A stretch of DNA of 64,000 nt from the NCBI RefSeq assembly GCF_003458415.1, contig NZ_QRUF01000006.1:1-64000 (forward strand). Direction: 5' to 3'. Positions within the stretch are counted from its first letter, which is position 1. Each line of letters starts with the position of its first letter. The notes under the pieces were generated by a model. That model saw only the letters and a program-made list of their open reading frames with translations. It ran no database searches and was not told the DNA's origin. Shown here one piece after another: positions 33,519 through 42,112 of this stretch. The translations under genes and the position numbers were made by a program. The DNA is from Collinsella sp. AF25-2LB. Its GTDB lineage: Bacteria > Actinomycetota > Coriobacteriia > Coriobacteriales > Coriobacteriaceae.

Positions 33519-34568
33519 TTAATGCACAACGCGAACAGCAGGACCGCTCGGCATCGCCTCGCACACGCGCCCGATAACGGCGGCGATGCACCCCTCGGCA
33601 TCCAGGCGACGCGCAAGCTCATCCACATCCGCCGCGGGCGCCGCGATAAGCAGGCCACCAGACGTCTGCGGATCGTACAGCGCGTCGAGCATGCCCGGCT
33701 CCAGGTCCTCGTCGGCAGCCACACGCGGGCCAAAAAAGTCCTGGTTGCGGTAGGAGCCCGCTGGGATAATGCCCAGACGTGCCATGTCGAGCACCTGATC
33801 AAAGAGCGGCACCGCCCCCGACGCAAGCTCAACCTGCACGCCCGAGCCCTCGGCCATCTCGCACGCGTGCCCGATCAGGCCAAAGCCCGTGACATCGGTG
33901 CAGCCGTGAAGCTCAAGTCCCTCGGCCAGACGAATCGGCGCCTCGTTGAGGGTGCGCATCGAGTCAAACATGGCTGCGGCCTCGTCCTGCTCGATGAGCT
34001 CGCCCTTAATGGCCGTGGTGATGATGCCAGAGCCGATCGCCTTGGTCAGCAACAGGACATCGCCAGCGCGCGCGCCGCTGTTGGCGAGCATGCGGTCGAG
34101 CGAGACAAAGCCGCTCACGGACAGGCCGTACTTGGGCTCGTCGTCGTTGATGGTATGGCCGCCCGCGATAGAGCAACCGGCCTCGACGCACTTATCGGCA
34201 CCGCCTGCCAAAATCTTGCCGGCAACCTCAACGCCCAGGCAGCTCGGGATGCACAGCAAGTTCATGGCATGGCTCGGCCGCCCGCCCATGGCGTAGATGT
34301 CCGACAGCGAGTTGGCCGCGGCGATCTGGCCAAACAGGAACGGGTCGTCGACCATCGGCGGGAAGAAGTCGATGGACTGCACGAGCCCCAGGTTCTCCCC
34401 TACGCGGAAGACGCTCGCATCGTCGGAGGTATCGAACCCCACGAGCAGGTTGTCGTTATGCACATTGGGTAAGTCGCCCAGGACCTGGGCGAGGGCTCCA
34501 GGAGCCAACTTAGCGGCTCAACCGCTCGCGGCAGTCATAGACGTGAGCTTAATCTGATCGTCAGGCAT
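33519..34568 (-). CDS. selD: Selenide, water dikinase SelD, itself a selenoprotein (Sec at codon 17)
   Basis: Makes selenophosphate from selenide and ATP. The ATG at 34568 has GGGGAGG six bases upstream and opens a 350-codon frame whose 17th codon, 34518-34520, is TGA. The residues around it, ASG-U-AAKLAPGAL, match the active-site motif of SelD, where this position is Cys or Sec, and the adjacent Lys is present. Downstream are DDASVFRVGENLGLVQSIDF and NSLSDIYAMGGRP of the AIRS fold. Ordinary gene callers would truncate it to start after the TGA. A SECIS-like hairpin follows. It is fourth in the seven-gene operon. Confidence 0.95.
34474..34520 (-). promoter_or_regulatory. Sec UGA codon of selD with candidate SECIS hairpin
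   Basis: UGA at 34520-34518. Starting 25 bases later, 34492-34474 forms a perfect 7-bp stem TCGCCCA/TGGGCGA with loop GGTCC. The loop resembles the GGUCU loop bound by SelB in the E. coli fdhF SECIS, and its distance from UGA fits bacterial SECIS spacing. A smaller stem, GGCT/AGCC, lies closer to the UGA and is an alternative. Confidence 0.6.
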
Positions 34569-34638
34569 CGATACCTCCCCTCATCGGTCAATCATTTTCT
34601 CTCAGTATACGCATGAATGCGAGCCCAAGGCGGATGCA

Positions 34639-35403
34639 TTAATTGAGCGCCTGTGCGCGAATCGCCGCGCCGATGGCACCGGCAAAGCGAGCCTGGGGCG
34701 AGGTGGTCACCGGCGACCCCAGTAGCTCGCCCAACCGCTCCACAACGTAGGCGTTCTCGCACAGGCCTCCCGTCAGGTAGTACGGAGCACCCGCCGCCTG
34801 CCCGGCCATGGTCGCCACGCGCGAGACCACGCTGTCGATCACACCACGGGCGATGTTCTCGCGCGGCTCACCGCGACCGATCAGGCTGATGACCTCGCTT
34901 TCGGCAAACACCGTGCACATGCTGCTGATCTTGGTAGGCTCGCCGGAACGCGCCAGGTCGGCCATCTGCTGCTGGGAAATGCCCAGGCGGTCGGCCATGA
35001 TCTCCAAAAAGCGCCCCGTGCCGGCGGCGCACTTGTCGTTCATGGCAAACTTGGCCACGCGGCCACTTTTAAGCTGAATGACCTTGGTATCCTGGCCGCC
35101 CACATCGATCACGGTGCCATGGTCACCAAACAGACGCACGGCACCGGTACCGTGGCAGGTGATCTCGGTCACGACCTTGTGCGCATAGGGCACGGCGACA
35201 CGACCGTAGCCGGTCGCGATCACGCGCACGTCGTCGGCTGTCACGCCATAGCCGGCCGCTGCCAGTGCCTCGCGCAGCCGCTCGGAAGCATCGACCGAGG
35301 AGAACCCGGTTGGCTGCACGCACGTCCACGCCAATGAACCCTCCCCGTCGACCACAGCAGCCTTAGCCGCCGTAGACCCGATATCAATCCCGATCCCTAT
35401 CAT
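34639..35403 (-). CDS. 2-hydroxyacyl-CoA dehydratase/double-cubane reductase activase (BadF/HgdC ATPase)
   Basis: 254-residue ASKHA-fold ATPase. Phosphate loop IGIDIGSTAAKAAVVDGEG is at the N-terminus, and VIDVGGQDTKVIQL and YYLTGGLCENAYVVERLGEL complete the ATP site. NDKCAAGTGRFLE and SSMCTVFAE supply the two Cys that hold one [4Fe-4S] cluster between two subunits. These proteins hydrolyse ATP to push one very low-potential electron into a partner enzyme. Here the partners are the two upstream proteins of the same operon. It lies 70 bases before selD. Confidence 0.92.
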   Translation of the reverse strand: MIGIGIDIGSTAAKAAVVDGEGSLAWTCVQPTGFSSVDASERLREALAAAGYGVTADDVRVIATGYGRVAVPYAHKVVTEITCHGTGAVRLFGDHGTVIDVGGQDTKVIQLKSGRVAKFAMNDKCAAGTGRFLEIMADRLGISQQQMADLARSGEPTKISSMCTVFAESEVISLIGRGEPRENIARGVIDSVVSRVATMAGQAAGAPYYLTGGLCENAYVVERLGELLGSPVTTSPQARFAGAIGAAIRAQALN

Positions 35404-35458
35404 GGCTCTCTCCTAATCAGCAAGAAAATCAAACGATCAGACACTGCTGCAACAACGG

Positions 35459-35570
35459 CCCTCTGGCGTCTGAGGTGCCCGAGATTCCGAGCGACAAGCC
35501 CGACGAAGCGTACTCAAGGTACGCGAGGAGGGTTGGAGCCGGAAGGTCGGGTGCCTCAGACGTCAGAGGG
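35459..35570. repeat. Inverted repeat with GGTGCCCGA core, copy 1
   Basis: Outer arms CCCTCTGGCGTCTGAGGTGC and complement pair 22/24. Inside are ATTCCG/CGGAA and a perfect GCGTAC-TCAAG-GTACGC hairpin. The right arm covers the last codons and stop of the downstream-numbered dehydratase-like gene. A relative lies at 36760-36861. Confidence 0.65.
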
Positions 35571-36726
35571 TTTCGATAAAGGCGGCGATACGCGTCTCAA
35601 TCTGGCCCATGTCACCGTTGCTGTAGTCGGTCTCGATCTTCATATACGGAATACCCGCACCCTCGACAGCCTCCTGCATGCGCGCACTCTCCACGTTAAA
35701 GGTGTGGCAGGCCTGCAGCACGCTCTCCACCACGCCATCGACATGATACTTCTCGCACATGGCCAGCGTGTTTTCCATACGACCGTCGTTGGGCGTCATG
35801 ACCGAGCAGTTGATGTCAAGGTAGCGGTCGGCGATGGCGCGCAGGATATCGGGAGCCTCCGGGTCGATCATCATGGCGGCCGTGCGCTCGCCCGAGCAGT
35901 CGTCCATGCACGCGACCACACCGCCGTTGGACTCGATAGTACGGCCTATCTTGTTGATCACGCCTCCCACCGGGCAGCCGGTGATCAGAATGCGCTTGGC
36001 ATCCGCCGCAACCGGGCGCTCGCCGGCCTCGTAGGCCTCGCGCAGCTTGGCGACCTTTTGCTCCAGCTGCTCCGTATAGGCCACGATATCAAAGCTGAAC
36101 GTACCGGCAAACATGGTGCTCATCAGGTCGACGCCGCTCATGGCCGCCGGCTGGTTGGCCTGCAACGCAAACATCTCGAGCTGGGCGGCACGCAGGCGGT
36201 TGCGACGACGCACGGCGGCGCGCAGGTCATCGTCGGTGATCGTGATGCCGTAGAAGTTCTCGAGCTCCTCCTTGAGCAGGCGGCACTCCTCGTACCAGCC
36301 CTCACGCTCATAAGCGCGATCGCGGCCCTGCGGAAGATGCAGGATGTGCGTGCGCTTGAGCTCGTTGAGCAACTCGTACATTTTCTTTTTGCCGTCGCAG
36401 GTGGTCTCGCCGATGATCATGTCGCTAAAGTACGTAAACGGGCACTTTTGCGAGTAGGCAAAGCCGTACGTCGATTTGATGAGCGGACACAGATTTGCCG
36501 GCAGCACCTTCTCGGCCTCGGGAATCACCTCATCGGACGTACCGCACAGAGCCACGCTCGCAGCCCCCGCGGCATCGATAATCTCGAGCGGCGTATAGCT
36601 GCACAAAAAGCCGACCAGACGATTACCCGCCTGTTTATAATCCTTGACGCGAATGAACGCCGCCTTGCGTTGCTCGTTGAACTCCTCAAACGTGCTGGGC
36701 AACGACTGCTCAATATTTTCCGACAT
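35563..36726 (-). CDS. 2-hydroxyacyl-CoA dehydratase D-component / double-cubane cluster protein, second in operon
   Basis: 387 residues. Conserved Cys lie in [57 protein letters not shown], then [18 protein letters not shown] and VLQACHTF. This spacing fits the YjiM/double-cubane branch of the HgdB/BcrC family, which binds Fe-S clusters and accepts electrons from an ATP-driven activase. True substrate is unknown: a hydroxyacyl-CoA dehydratase needs CoA-transferase partners, none of which are nearby. TAGGAG precedes the ATG at 36726. Paralogue of the next gene upstream. Confidence 0.85.
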   Translation of the reverse strand: MSENIEQSLPSTFEEFNEQRKAAFIRVKDYKQAGNRLVGFLCSYTPLEIIDAAGAASVALCGTSDEVIPEAEKVLPANLCPLIKSTYGFAYSQKCPFTYFSDMIIGETTCDGKKKMYELLNELKRTHILHLPQGRDRAYEREGWYEECRLLKEELENFYGITITDDDLRAAVRRRNRLRAAQLEMFALQANQPAAMSGVDLMSTMFAGTFSFDIVAYTEQLEQKVAKLREAYEAGERPVAADAKRILITGCPVGGVINKIGRTIESNGGVVACMDDCSGERTAAMMIDPEAPDILRAIADRYLDINCSVMTPNDGRMENTLAMCEKYHVDGVVESVLQACHTFNVESARMQEAVEGAGIPYMKIETDYSNGDMGQIETRIAAFIETL

Positions 36727-36759
36727 ATAACTCCTAAACCTTTTAACCAACCAAGGAAA

Positions 36760-36861
36760 CGGCTTTCCCAGGTGCCCGAGGTTGCCGTGAAAGAGGCGCG
36801 CCGCGTACTTTGGCACGCAAGCGACGGTTTGAACGGCAAGATCGGGTGCCTAGGGAAGCCG
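36760..36861. repeat. Inverted repeat with GGTGCCCGA core, copy 2
   Basis: Outer arms CGGCTTTCCCAGGTGCCCGA and TCGGGTGCCTAGGGAAGCCG pair fully if G-U pairs are allowed. Inside are TTGCCGT/ACGGCAA and GCGTAC/GCACGC. It lies between the two dehydratase-like genes; copy 1 lies after the second. Confidence 0.65.
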
Positions 36862-36876
36862 CCGGGACGGATAGCC

Positions 36877-38160
36877 CTAAATGGTTTCCAAGAAGGCCTC
36901 GATCCTGGTTTGCAGTTGGCCTGCATCCTCACCGGCGTAGTCGGTCGTGATGTGCATAAACGGAATGCCGGCTTCCTCGGCGGCCTTCTCCACGGCAAAC
37001 GACTCCATCTCGTAGAGCGTGCAGAACTGCAGGGCCACGTCGACGATGCCGTCGGCGTGCAGGTCCTTGGCCATCTGGACAATGTCCTTCATACGCTGGT
37101 CGTTGGGCGTAAAGACGGCGCAGTTGATCTTAAAGTAGCGCTCGGCGATGGCATCGAGCATCTTGTCAACCGTCTCACCGGACTCGTCGACCAGGTCCTT
37201 GTAATAGCGCGAACCCGTGCAGGACTCCTCGCCTACCACAACGCCGCCGGCCTTCTCGATGAGGTTGAACAGCTTCCAGTTGGGCACGGCCATGGGCGTG
37301 CCGGTGTACAGGATGCGCTTGGTCCCCTTGGGCGCCACGCCCTCGCCGGCCTCGACACGCTGCTCGCACTCAGCCGCCATATCGTTGATGGCCCCGGTCA
37401 GACGCGGCGTGTCGTCCATAAAGGCGGCCTGAACGGTCAGCAGACTGTCGAGACCGCTGATGGGCGCTGGGTCGGCAGCGCGCGTGGCAGCGAGGCGCTG
37501 CAGGGCGCGACGCTTCTCATTGACGGCGCGGATGGCGGCCTTCAGACGCTCAGGCGTAATCTTGACGCCACACTCTTCCTCGATCTTGGCTGCGAGCTTC
37601 TTGACCTCGGCCTTCCAGGTCACGAGCGTCGACTCGTCGTGTACGTTGGGAATATCCATGACGTACATGTTCTTTTGCGTGGCAAAGAACTCGTAGGCCT
37701 TCTTCTTGCCATCGCAGGTGTTCTCGCCTACCACCAAGTCACTCGACTCAATGTAGGGGCAGACCTCGCCCAGCTTAAAGCCGGCAAAGCTCTTGATGAG
37801 CGGACAAGTGTTGCGCGGCAAGTGCTCCTCGACCTTGTCGGTCGCCCAATCGGCACCCGAGCACAGACCCACGGGGATACCGTCGCAGGCGAGCACAATC
37901 TCCTCGGGCACGTAGACGCAGAAGCTGCCCACGATCTTGGTGGCCTCGCCGGCCTCCTTCTTGTCGAGCATCTCCTTAATACGGCCGCTGTGGATGTTGG
38001 TGGCGACAAAATCCAGGTAGGACGTGGACTTGGGGCGATTGTTCTGCGTCAGGAACATATCGCCGTACATCTGGCCCACGGCGCCCAGCAGCATGTCGTG
38101 GTCGGCAAGATTCATGCCGAGGCTCTCCCACATCGGATGGAAATCAATTTCTTCAGCCAT
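36877..38160 (-). CDS. 2-hydroxyacyl-CoA dehydratase D-component / double-cubane cluster protein, first in operon
   Basis: 427 residues, paralogous to the following gene with the same Cys frame: VGSFCVYVPEEI, PVGLCSGAD, NTCPLIKSFAGF, GEVCPYIES, GENTCDGKKKAYEFF, EESCTGSRY, INCAVFTPND and LQFCTLYEM. The N-terminus is about 40 residues longer. Family members bind [4Fe-4S] or double-cubane [8Fe-9S] clusters. With the paralogue it could form a heterodimer, as in dehydratases, or two separate reductases sharing one activase. GAGGGG precedes the ATG at 38160. First true gene of the selenium operon, behind a 250-base leader. Confidence 0.85.
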   Translation of the reverse strand: MAEEIDFHPMWESLGMNLADHDMLLGAVGQMYGDMFLTQNNRPKSTSYLDFVATNIHSGRIKEMLDKKEAGEATKIVGSFCVYVPEEIVLACDGIPVGLCSGADWATDKVEEHLPRNTCPLIKSFAGFKLGEVCPYIESSDLVVGENTCDGKKKAYEFFATQKNMYVMDIPNVHDESTLVTWKAEVKKLAAKIEEECGVKITPERLKAAIRAVNEKRRALQRLAATRAADPAPISGLDSLLTVQAAFMDDTPRLTGAINDMAAECEQRVEAGEGVAPKGTKRILYTGTPMAVPNWKLFNLIEKAGGVVVGEESCTGSRYYKDLVDESGETVDKMLDAIAERYFKINCAVFTPNDQRMKDIVQMAKDLHADGIVDVALQFCTLYEMESFAVEKAAEEAGIPFMHITTDYAGEDAGQLQTRIEAFLETI

Positions 38161-38319
38161 AACGGTTCCCCTCTCGAACCAAAAACGGATAACAGCGGTA
38201 TCGATGCACGACGGACGGCGATTGCCCGACCGTGCTCAAACCCGGAATTTTAGGGAACCTGCTTTGCGGTCGATTATTTAGTTGTGCGTCGTCTCTCCCG
38301 GAGCCGTGAACATACCTGC

Positions 38320-38388
38320 TCATATGCGGCTCCGAGCCATATATAGGGCACGCGCGGCAACGCGGCGAATGTATGTCGTCTGCGGCAT
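38320..38388 (-). CDS. Possible 22-residue leader peptide ahead of the selenium operon
   Basis: Begins MPQTTYIRRVAAR, has five Arg and two Tyr, and is preceded by AAAGGAAGG, one of the best ribosome sites in the region. It lies about 25 bases after the predicted transcription start and 160 bases before the first dehydratase-like gene. No clear terminator/antiterminator pair was found after it, so a regulatory role is only suggested. Confidence 0.35.
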   Translation of the reverse strand: MPQTTYIRRVAARALYMARSRI

Positions 38389-38418
38389 GTGCGCACCTTC
38401 CTTTACAAGTTGAGGTCA

Positions 38419-38447
38419 ACTATACCAACGGTCATCGACCATGCGAA
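38419..38447 (-). promoter_or_regulatory. Candidate promoter of the selenium operon
   Basis: Minus-strand -10 TATAGT at 38424-38419 and -35 TTCGCA at 38447-38442 with a 17-base spacer. The -10 is good, the -35 weak. It is in the only gap large enough for an operon promoter before the first dehydratase-like gene. Confidence 0.45.
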
Positions 38448-38543
38448 CACCGTTGACATTCGTACGACAGCGTCGTGTGCCTTCGTTTAATAAATAATTA
38501 TCTTGATTGATAAGAGTTTGTCATTCCTCATTCGGCGAACGGC

Positions 38544-38580
38544 AAAAACAAAGCCGCCGAGGCTTATATTCCCCGACGGC
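38544..38580 (-). terminator. Rho-independent terminator of modABC
   Basis: 10-bp stem GCCGTCGGGG/CCTCGGCGGC (with G-T pairs), 8-base loop, and TTTGTTTTT tail on the minus strand, 12 bases after the modC stop. Confidence 0.85.
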
Positions 38581-38591
38581 ATTACCCGGCG

Positions 38592-39662
38592 CTATCGACA
38601 AACCAAATGGATCCTGCTGGCATCAAAATGCATGCGCAGCGTCTCGCCTGCTTGCGGCAGCTCGTCGACAGGCATGCGCACTTTGTTGACCTTCCACTGC
38701 AGGCGCGTCGGCGCGTCGGCGCGCGGCACGTCCAGCAGCACCAGGCGCTCAAAACGTGAATCGCTCACGCGGGCCACATGCAGGTCGTAGCTGTTGCGAC
38801 CCCGCTCAGCACGGTTGTCCACATGGAAGTAGCTCGCACGAATACCCAGGTACGCCACGTTATCGGGAACCTCACGGCCCACGTTGAAGGTCATGCCCCA
38901 GTCGAGGGCCTCAACTTCTTCGTCGCCGATCTTGCGCGCGCGGCTCGTATTCTTGCAGCCCGTCAGGCGCAGCGCAGCCAAGGTTTGCGGCCGGCGGACC
39001 ACGTCCTCGACGGAGCCGATCTCCTCCATATGCCCGTCGTGCATCACACAAATGCGCCGGCACAGGCGGCACGCTTCGTCGATGTCGTGGCTCACGTAGA
39101 GCACGGTACGGTTGCACACATCGAACAGGTCGAGCATGTTCTGTTCGAGCGCGCTCTTGAGATACGCGTCGAGCGCGCTCATGGGCTCATCGAACATAAA
39201 GATGCCCGGATGCGCCGCCACCATGCGCGCAAGCGCCACGCGTTGCTGCTGACCGCCCGAGAGGCGCACGGGGTAGCGGTCGACAAAATCGGCCAGACCG
39301 AAAATGCCCAGATAACGCTCGGCGAGCTTTTTGCGCGCGGCGGCGTCACCCGCATCCTTAACACCGGCGCAAACGTTATCGGCCACCGTCATGTTGGGAA
39401 ACAGCTGATAGTTTTGGAACAGTAGGGCGCATTTTCGCTCCTGGGGCGACAGGTTGATACCCGCCGCCGAGTCAAAAAAGGTCACGCCGTTGACGACGAT
39501 CTTGCCCTCGTCGGGTGTCTCCACGCCGGCAATGCAGCGCAACGTGCAGCTCTTGCCGCAACCCGAGGCGCCCAGCAGCGCCACACGCTCCTCGCCGGCA
39601 TCGAGCTGAATGTCGAGGGTAAAGCCCGGATAGCGCTTTTTGATATCCAGAACGAGCGACAT
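38592..39662 (-). CDS. modC: Molybdate ABC transporter ATP-binding protein
   Basis: 356-residue ABC ATPase. Walker A is LLGASGCGKSCTLRCIAG, the signature is RLSGGQQQRVALARM, and Walker B is GIFMFDEPMSALD. The C-terminal 120 residues resemble the TOBE/Mop-type regulatory region but without an obvious full Mop motif. It powers molybdate uptake with ModA and ModB, which are directly upstream. GGGAGG lies nine bases before the ATG, within the end of modB, so expression is coupled. Confidence 0.9.
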   Translation of the reverse strand: MSLVLDIKKRYPGFTLDIQLDAGEERVALLGASGCGKSCTLRCIAGVETPDEGKIVVNGVTFFDSAAGINLSPQERKCALLFQNYQLFPNMTVADNVCAGVKDAGDAAARKKLAERYLGIFGLADFVDRYPVRLSGGQQQRVALARMVAAHPGIFMFDEPMSALDAYLKSALEQNMLDLFDVCNRTVLYVSHDIDEACRLCRRICVMHDGHMEEIGSVEDVVRRPQTLAALRLTGCKNTSRARKIGDEEVEALDWGMTFNVGREVPDNVAYLGIRASYFHVDNRAERGRNSYDLHVARVSDSRFERLVLLDVPRADAPTRLQWKVNKVRMPVDELPQAGETLRMHFDASRIHLVCR

Positions 39663-39665
39663 GGC

Positions 39666-41108
39666 TTATCGACCTCCCTTTGCGACCGCGCCATCGCGCA
39701 TAAGCTCGGCCAGCGCCTCGCGATCGATACGCAAGGCATCACCGCCCACCGGGTCAAGCGAATCGCCCTGTCCGGCGAGCTCTTTGGCCTGCTTGCGCTC
39801 CGCACGGGAAAAGCCCCGCTCGCGATACTTTTGAGAATGCGCCGTGTACATGTTGATGAATAGGATGACCAGGAAGCTGAACGCTATTACGACCACGACC
39901 CAAAAGAGAGCCACCGACGTATTGCCGCCCATCCACTCAAAGTAAATCGCAATGGGAATGGTCTGCGTAATGCCGGCGTAGTTGCCCGCAAAGAACAGCG
40001 TGCAGCCAAACTCGCCCATCGCGCGAGCGAAGGCGAGCACCGTGCCCGCCGCGATTGAGGGCCAGCCGAGCGGCATCATAAGCTTGGTGAAGATGCGAAG
40101 CTCGGACCATCCCAGGGTTCGTGCGGCGTCGAGCATCTGCGTGTCGAGGCTCTCGAAGGCTCCGAGCGCTGTGCGGTAGACCAGCGGAAACGACACAACG
40201 ACGGCCGAAATAACCGCCGCGGGCCAGGTAAAGACGATCGAGATGCCGCGCGCGATCAGCCACTGGCCCACCCCGGTCGAGCGGCCAAACAGCATGAGGA
40301 GCAGAAAGCCGCAGACTGTGGGCGGCAGCACCATAGGAATCGTAAAGACCGAATCGAGCAGGCCCTTGATGCGACTCGAGGTACCCATAGTCTTCCACGC
40401 GGCAAACAAGCCCAGCGCAAAGGAGATCAGCAGGGCAAGGCCGCTCGTTTTGATAGACACCCAAAACGGGCGGTAGTCGATGCCGCCTAAAAAGGAGGCC
40501 AGAGAGGTCAAGGGCCCCTGCTCATCCCGCAACACGACAGACGATGCCTCTACCATTTGAGCGCTATCAAGCCAACGCGCGCCGCCCTTGGCATCACCCG
40601 AGGCCGATGCAATCACCACATAGCGGTCCCCATCCGCACCGCGCTCGTCAAAGCCATAGGTATAACCGCCGGCATCAAACGTTGTTTCCGCCGTAACATA
40701 CCAAGGAAGATCAACGTCCCCTAGCTGCGCACCTCCCATGGAGTTTGCGCTGTCGAGCTCGCAGACGAGGGCCTTGAGACCCGATACGCACTCGTTGTCC
40801 TGCGGATCCAATCCAAACTTCTCGACCGCCTTGGGCGATATCCACACCACAACGCGATCGGCAGCAGGCGCCACTACAAGGTCCACGTCCTCGTCAACGG
40901 GAAACCGGAAGCCCTCAGGCTGGCCCTCCATGGCACGAGCGGTCCCCTTGGCCAACCGCTCAAAACCCTCGATCCCATAGGAAAGCCCATGAGCGGTCGC
41001 AGCAACCTGGGCCCCGTCCTCAGCGTCCCCAGCAAACGCAAATCCCGGCACCCAGCAAAGCGCGAAGGTCAAAGCACAGGCGACAAGCATGCGGAATCTA
41101 TTAAGCAC
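39666..41108 (-). CDS. modB: Molybdate ABC transporter permease with an extra N-terminal extracytoplasmic domain
   Basis: 480 residues, about twice the usual 220-230. Residues 8-26 form a signal-anchor (MLVACALTFALCWVPGFAFA). Residues about 27-210 are soluble and of no family I recognise (GYTYGFDERGADGDRYVVIA, DLVVAPAADRVVVWISPK). The rest is a normal ModB permease with five or six helices and the EAA loop MLDAARTLGWSELRIF. An approximately 50-residue charged C-terminal tail follows. I chose the GTG at 41108, which has GGAG six bases upstream; a frame extending to 41177 is possible but lacks a ribosome site. It is between modA and modC. Confidence 0.85.
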   Translation of the reverse strand: MLNRFRMLVACALTFALCWVPGFAFAGDAEDGAQVAATAHGLSYGIEGFERLAKGTARAMEGQPEGFRFPVDEDVDLVVAPAADRVVVWISPKAVEKFGLDPQDNECVSGLKALVCELDSANSMGGAQLGDVDLPWYVTAETTFDAGGYTYGFDERGADGDRYVVIASASGDAKGGARWLDSAQMVEASSVVLRDEQGPLTSLASFLGGIDYRPFWVSIKTSGLALLISFALGLFAAWKTMGTSSRIKGLLDSVFTIPMVLPPTVCGFLLLMLFGRSTGVGQWLIARGISIVFTWPAAVISAVVVSFPLVYRTALGAFESLDTQMLDAARTLGWSELRIFTKLMMPLGWPSIAAGTVLAFARAMGEFGCTLFFAGNYAGITQTIPIAIYFEWMGGNTSVALFWVVVVIAFSFLVILFINMYTAHSQKYRERGFSRAERKQAKELAGQGDSLDPVGGDALRIDREALAELMRDGAVAKGGR

Positions 41109-41176
41109 GAAAAGCTCCAAGCGAATACAAGGACGGAGTGAAACACAAAACGATGGAATTATCGCGCCAAGCCGCA

Positions 41177-42052
41177 CTACGCGGAAAGCTCAAAGCCGTA
41201 CTTAGCCCAAATCTTCTGAGCCTTCTTGTTGGACAGGCAAAAGTCGATGAACGCCTTAGCCTCGTCGGCATGTTCGGAGCTCTCGGCAACGGCGCCCGGA
41301 TACACGATGGGCTTGTGCGAGTCCTCGGGACACACGAACGCCTCCTCGATGCCGTCGTAGCGGAAGATATCGGAGCTGTAGACAAAACCGGCCACGCAGT
41401 CGCCTGTGGACACATAGGCGGCAGCGGTACCAACTTTGTCGGCCAGTGCGACCTTGTCGGCGATCTCGGGAGCATACTCGCCGTCGTCGCCTTCGGTGCC
41501 GGTGTAGAGGCCCACGGAAGCCAACGCCTGGTTGGCGTACTTGCCGGCGGGGACGGTCTTGGCGTCGCCGATGGCGATCTTGCCGTCCAGATTCGCGACG
41601 TCGGCGATGGCCTCGACCTTGGTGTCGGAGCCCTCGGCACGAATGATCACGAGGTCGTTGACGAACATATCCTCACGCGTGTCGGCATCGACGAGCTCGA
41701 CGGTCTCAGCGTCATCCATGGTGCCCTTGGAAGCGGTGATGAGCACGTCGACCGTGGCACCGGCACGCATCTGCTCAACGAGGTCGCCGGACGCCTTAAA
41801 CTGCGTGTCGGCAAAGGTGGTACCGGTCTGCTCGGTGTAGAGCTTCTGAACCTCGGGCAAAGCCTTCTCGAGCGAGTTGGCAGCAAAGACCTGCAGCTCG
41901 ACGGTTTCCTTCTTGGAAGAGGCCTTGGCGGAGCCGGCATCGGAGCCGGTCGCCTCAGGCTCCTTGTTGCCGGAGCAGCCGGCAAGCCCAAGGCCGGCAG
42001 CGGCGACAGTAGAGAGCGAGACGAATCCGCGGCGAGAAACCATATCGAACAT
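41177..42052 (-). CDS. modA: Molybdate-binding lipoprotein ModA
   Basis: 291-residue periplasmic-type binding protein held to the membrane by a lipid. The N-terminus MFDMVSRRGFVSLSTVAAAG contains a twin-arginine motif and then the lipobox GLAGC, so Tat export of a lipoprotein is likely. VFAANSLEKALPEVQKLYTE and TVDVLITASKGTMDDAE match ModA ligand loops, and GDAKTVPAGKYANQAL is the classic PAGxYA block. The ATG at 42052 has AAAGGG six bases upstream. It is first in modABC. Confidence 0.93.
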   Translation of the reverse strand: MFDMVSRRGFVSLSTVAAAGLGLAGCSGNKEPEATGSDAGSAKASSKKETVELQVFAANSLEKALPEVQKLYTEQTGTTFADTQFKASGDLVEQMRAGATVDVLITASKGTMDDAETVELVDADTREDMFVNDLVIIRAEGSDTKVEAIADVANLDGKIAIGDAKTVPAGKYANQALASVGLYTGTEGDDGEYAPEIADKVALADKVGTAAAYVSTGDCVAGFVYSSDIFRYDGIEEAFVCPEDSHKPIVYPGAVAESSEHADEAKAFIDFCLSNKKAQKIWAKYGFELSA

Positions 42053-42112
42053 GTTCAACCCTTTCGGACCTTGTGCCCGGGTACCCCACCGCGGGCTTTA
42101 TTCTGTAATTAA

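Noticed and set aside
35563..38160. Assignment of the two dehydratase-like genes as a (R)-2-hydroxyglutaryl-CoA dehydratase for amino acid fermentation
   Set aside because: No CoA-transferase, 2-hydroxyacid dehydrogenase or decarboxylase is near, and the genes are fused transcriptionally to selenium genes; the general family name is kept instead.
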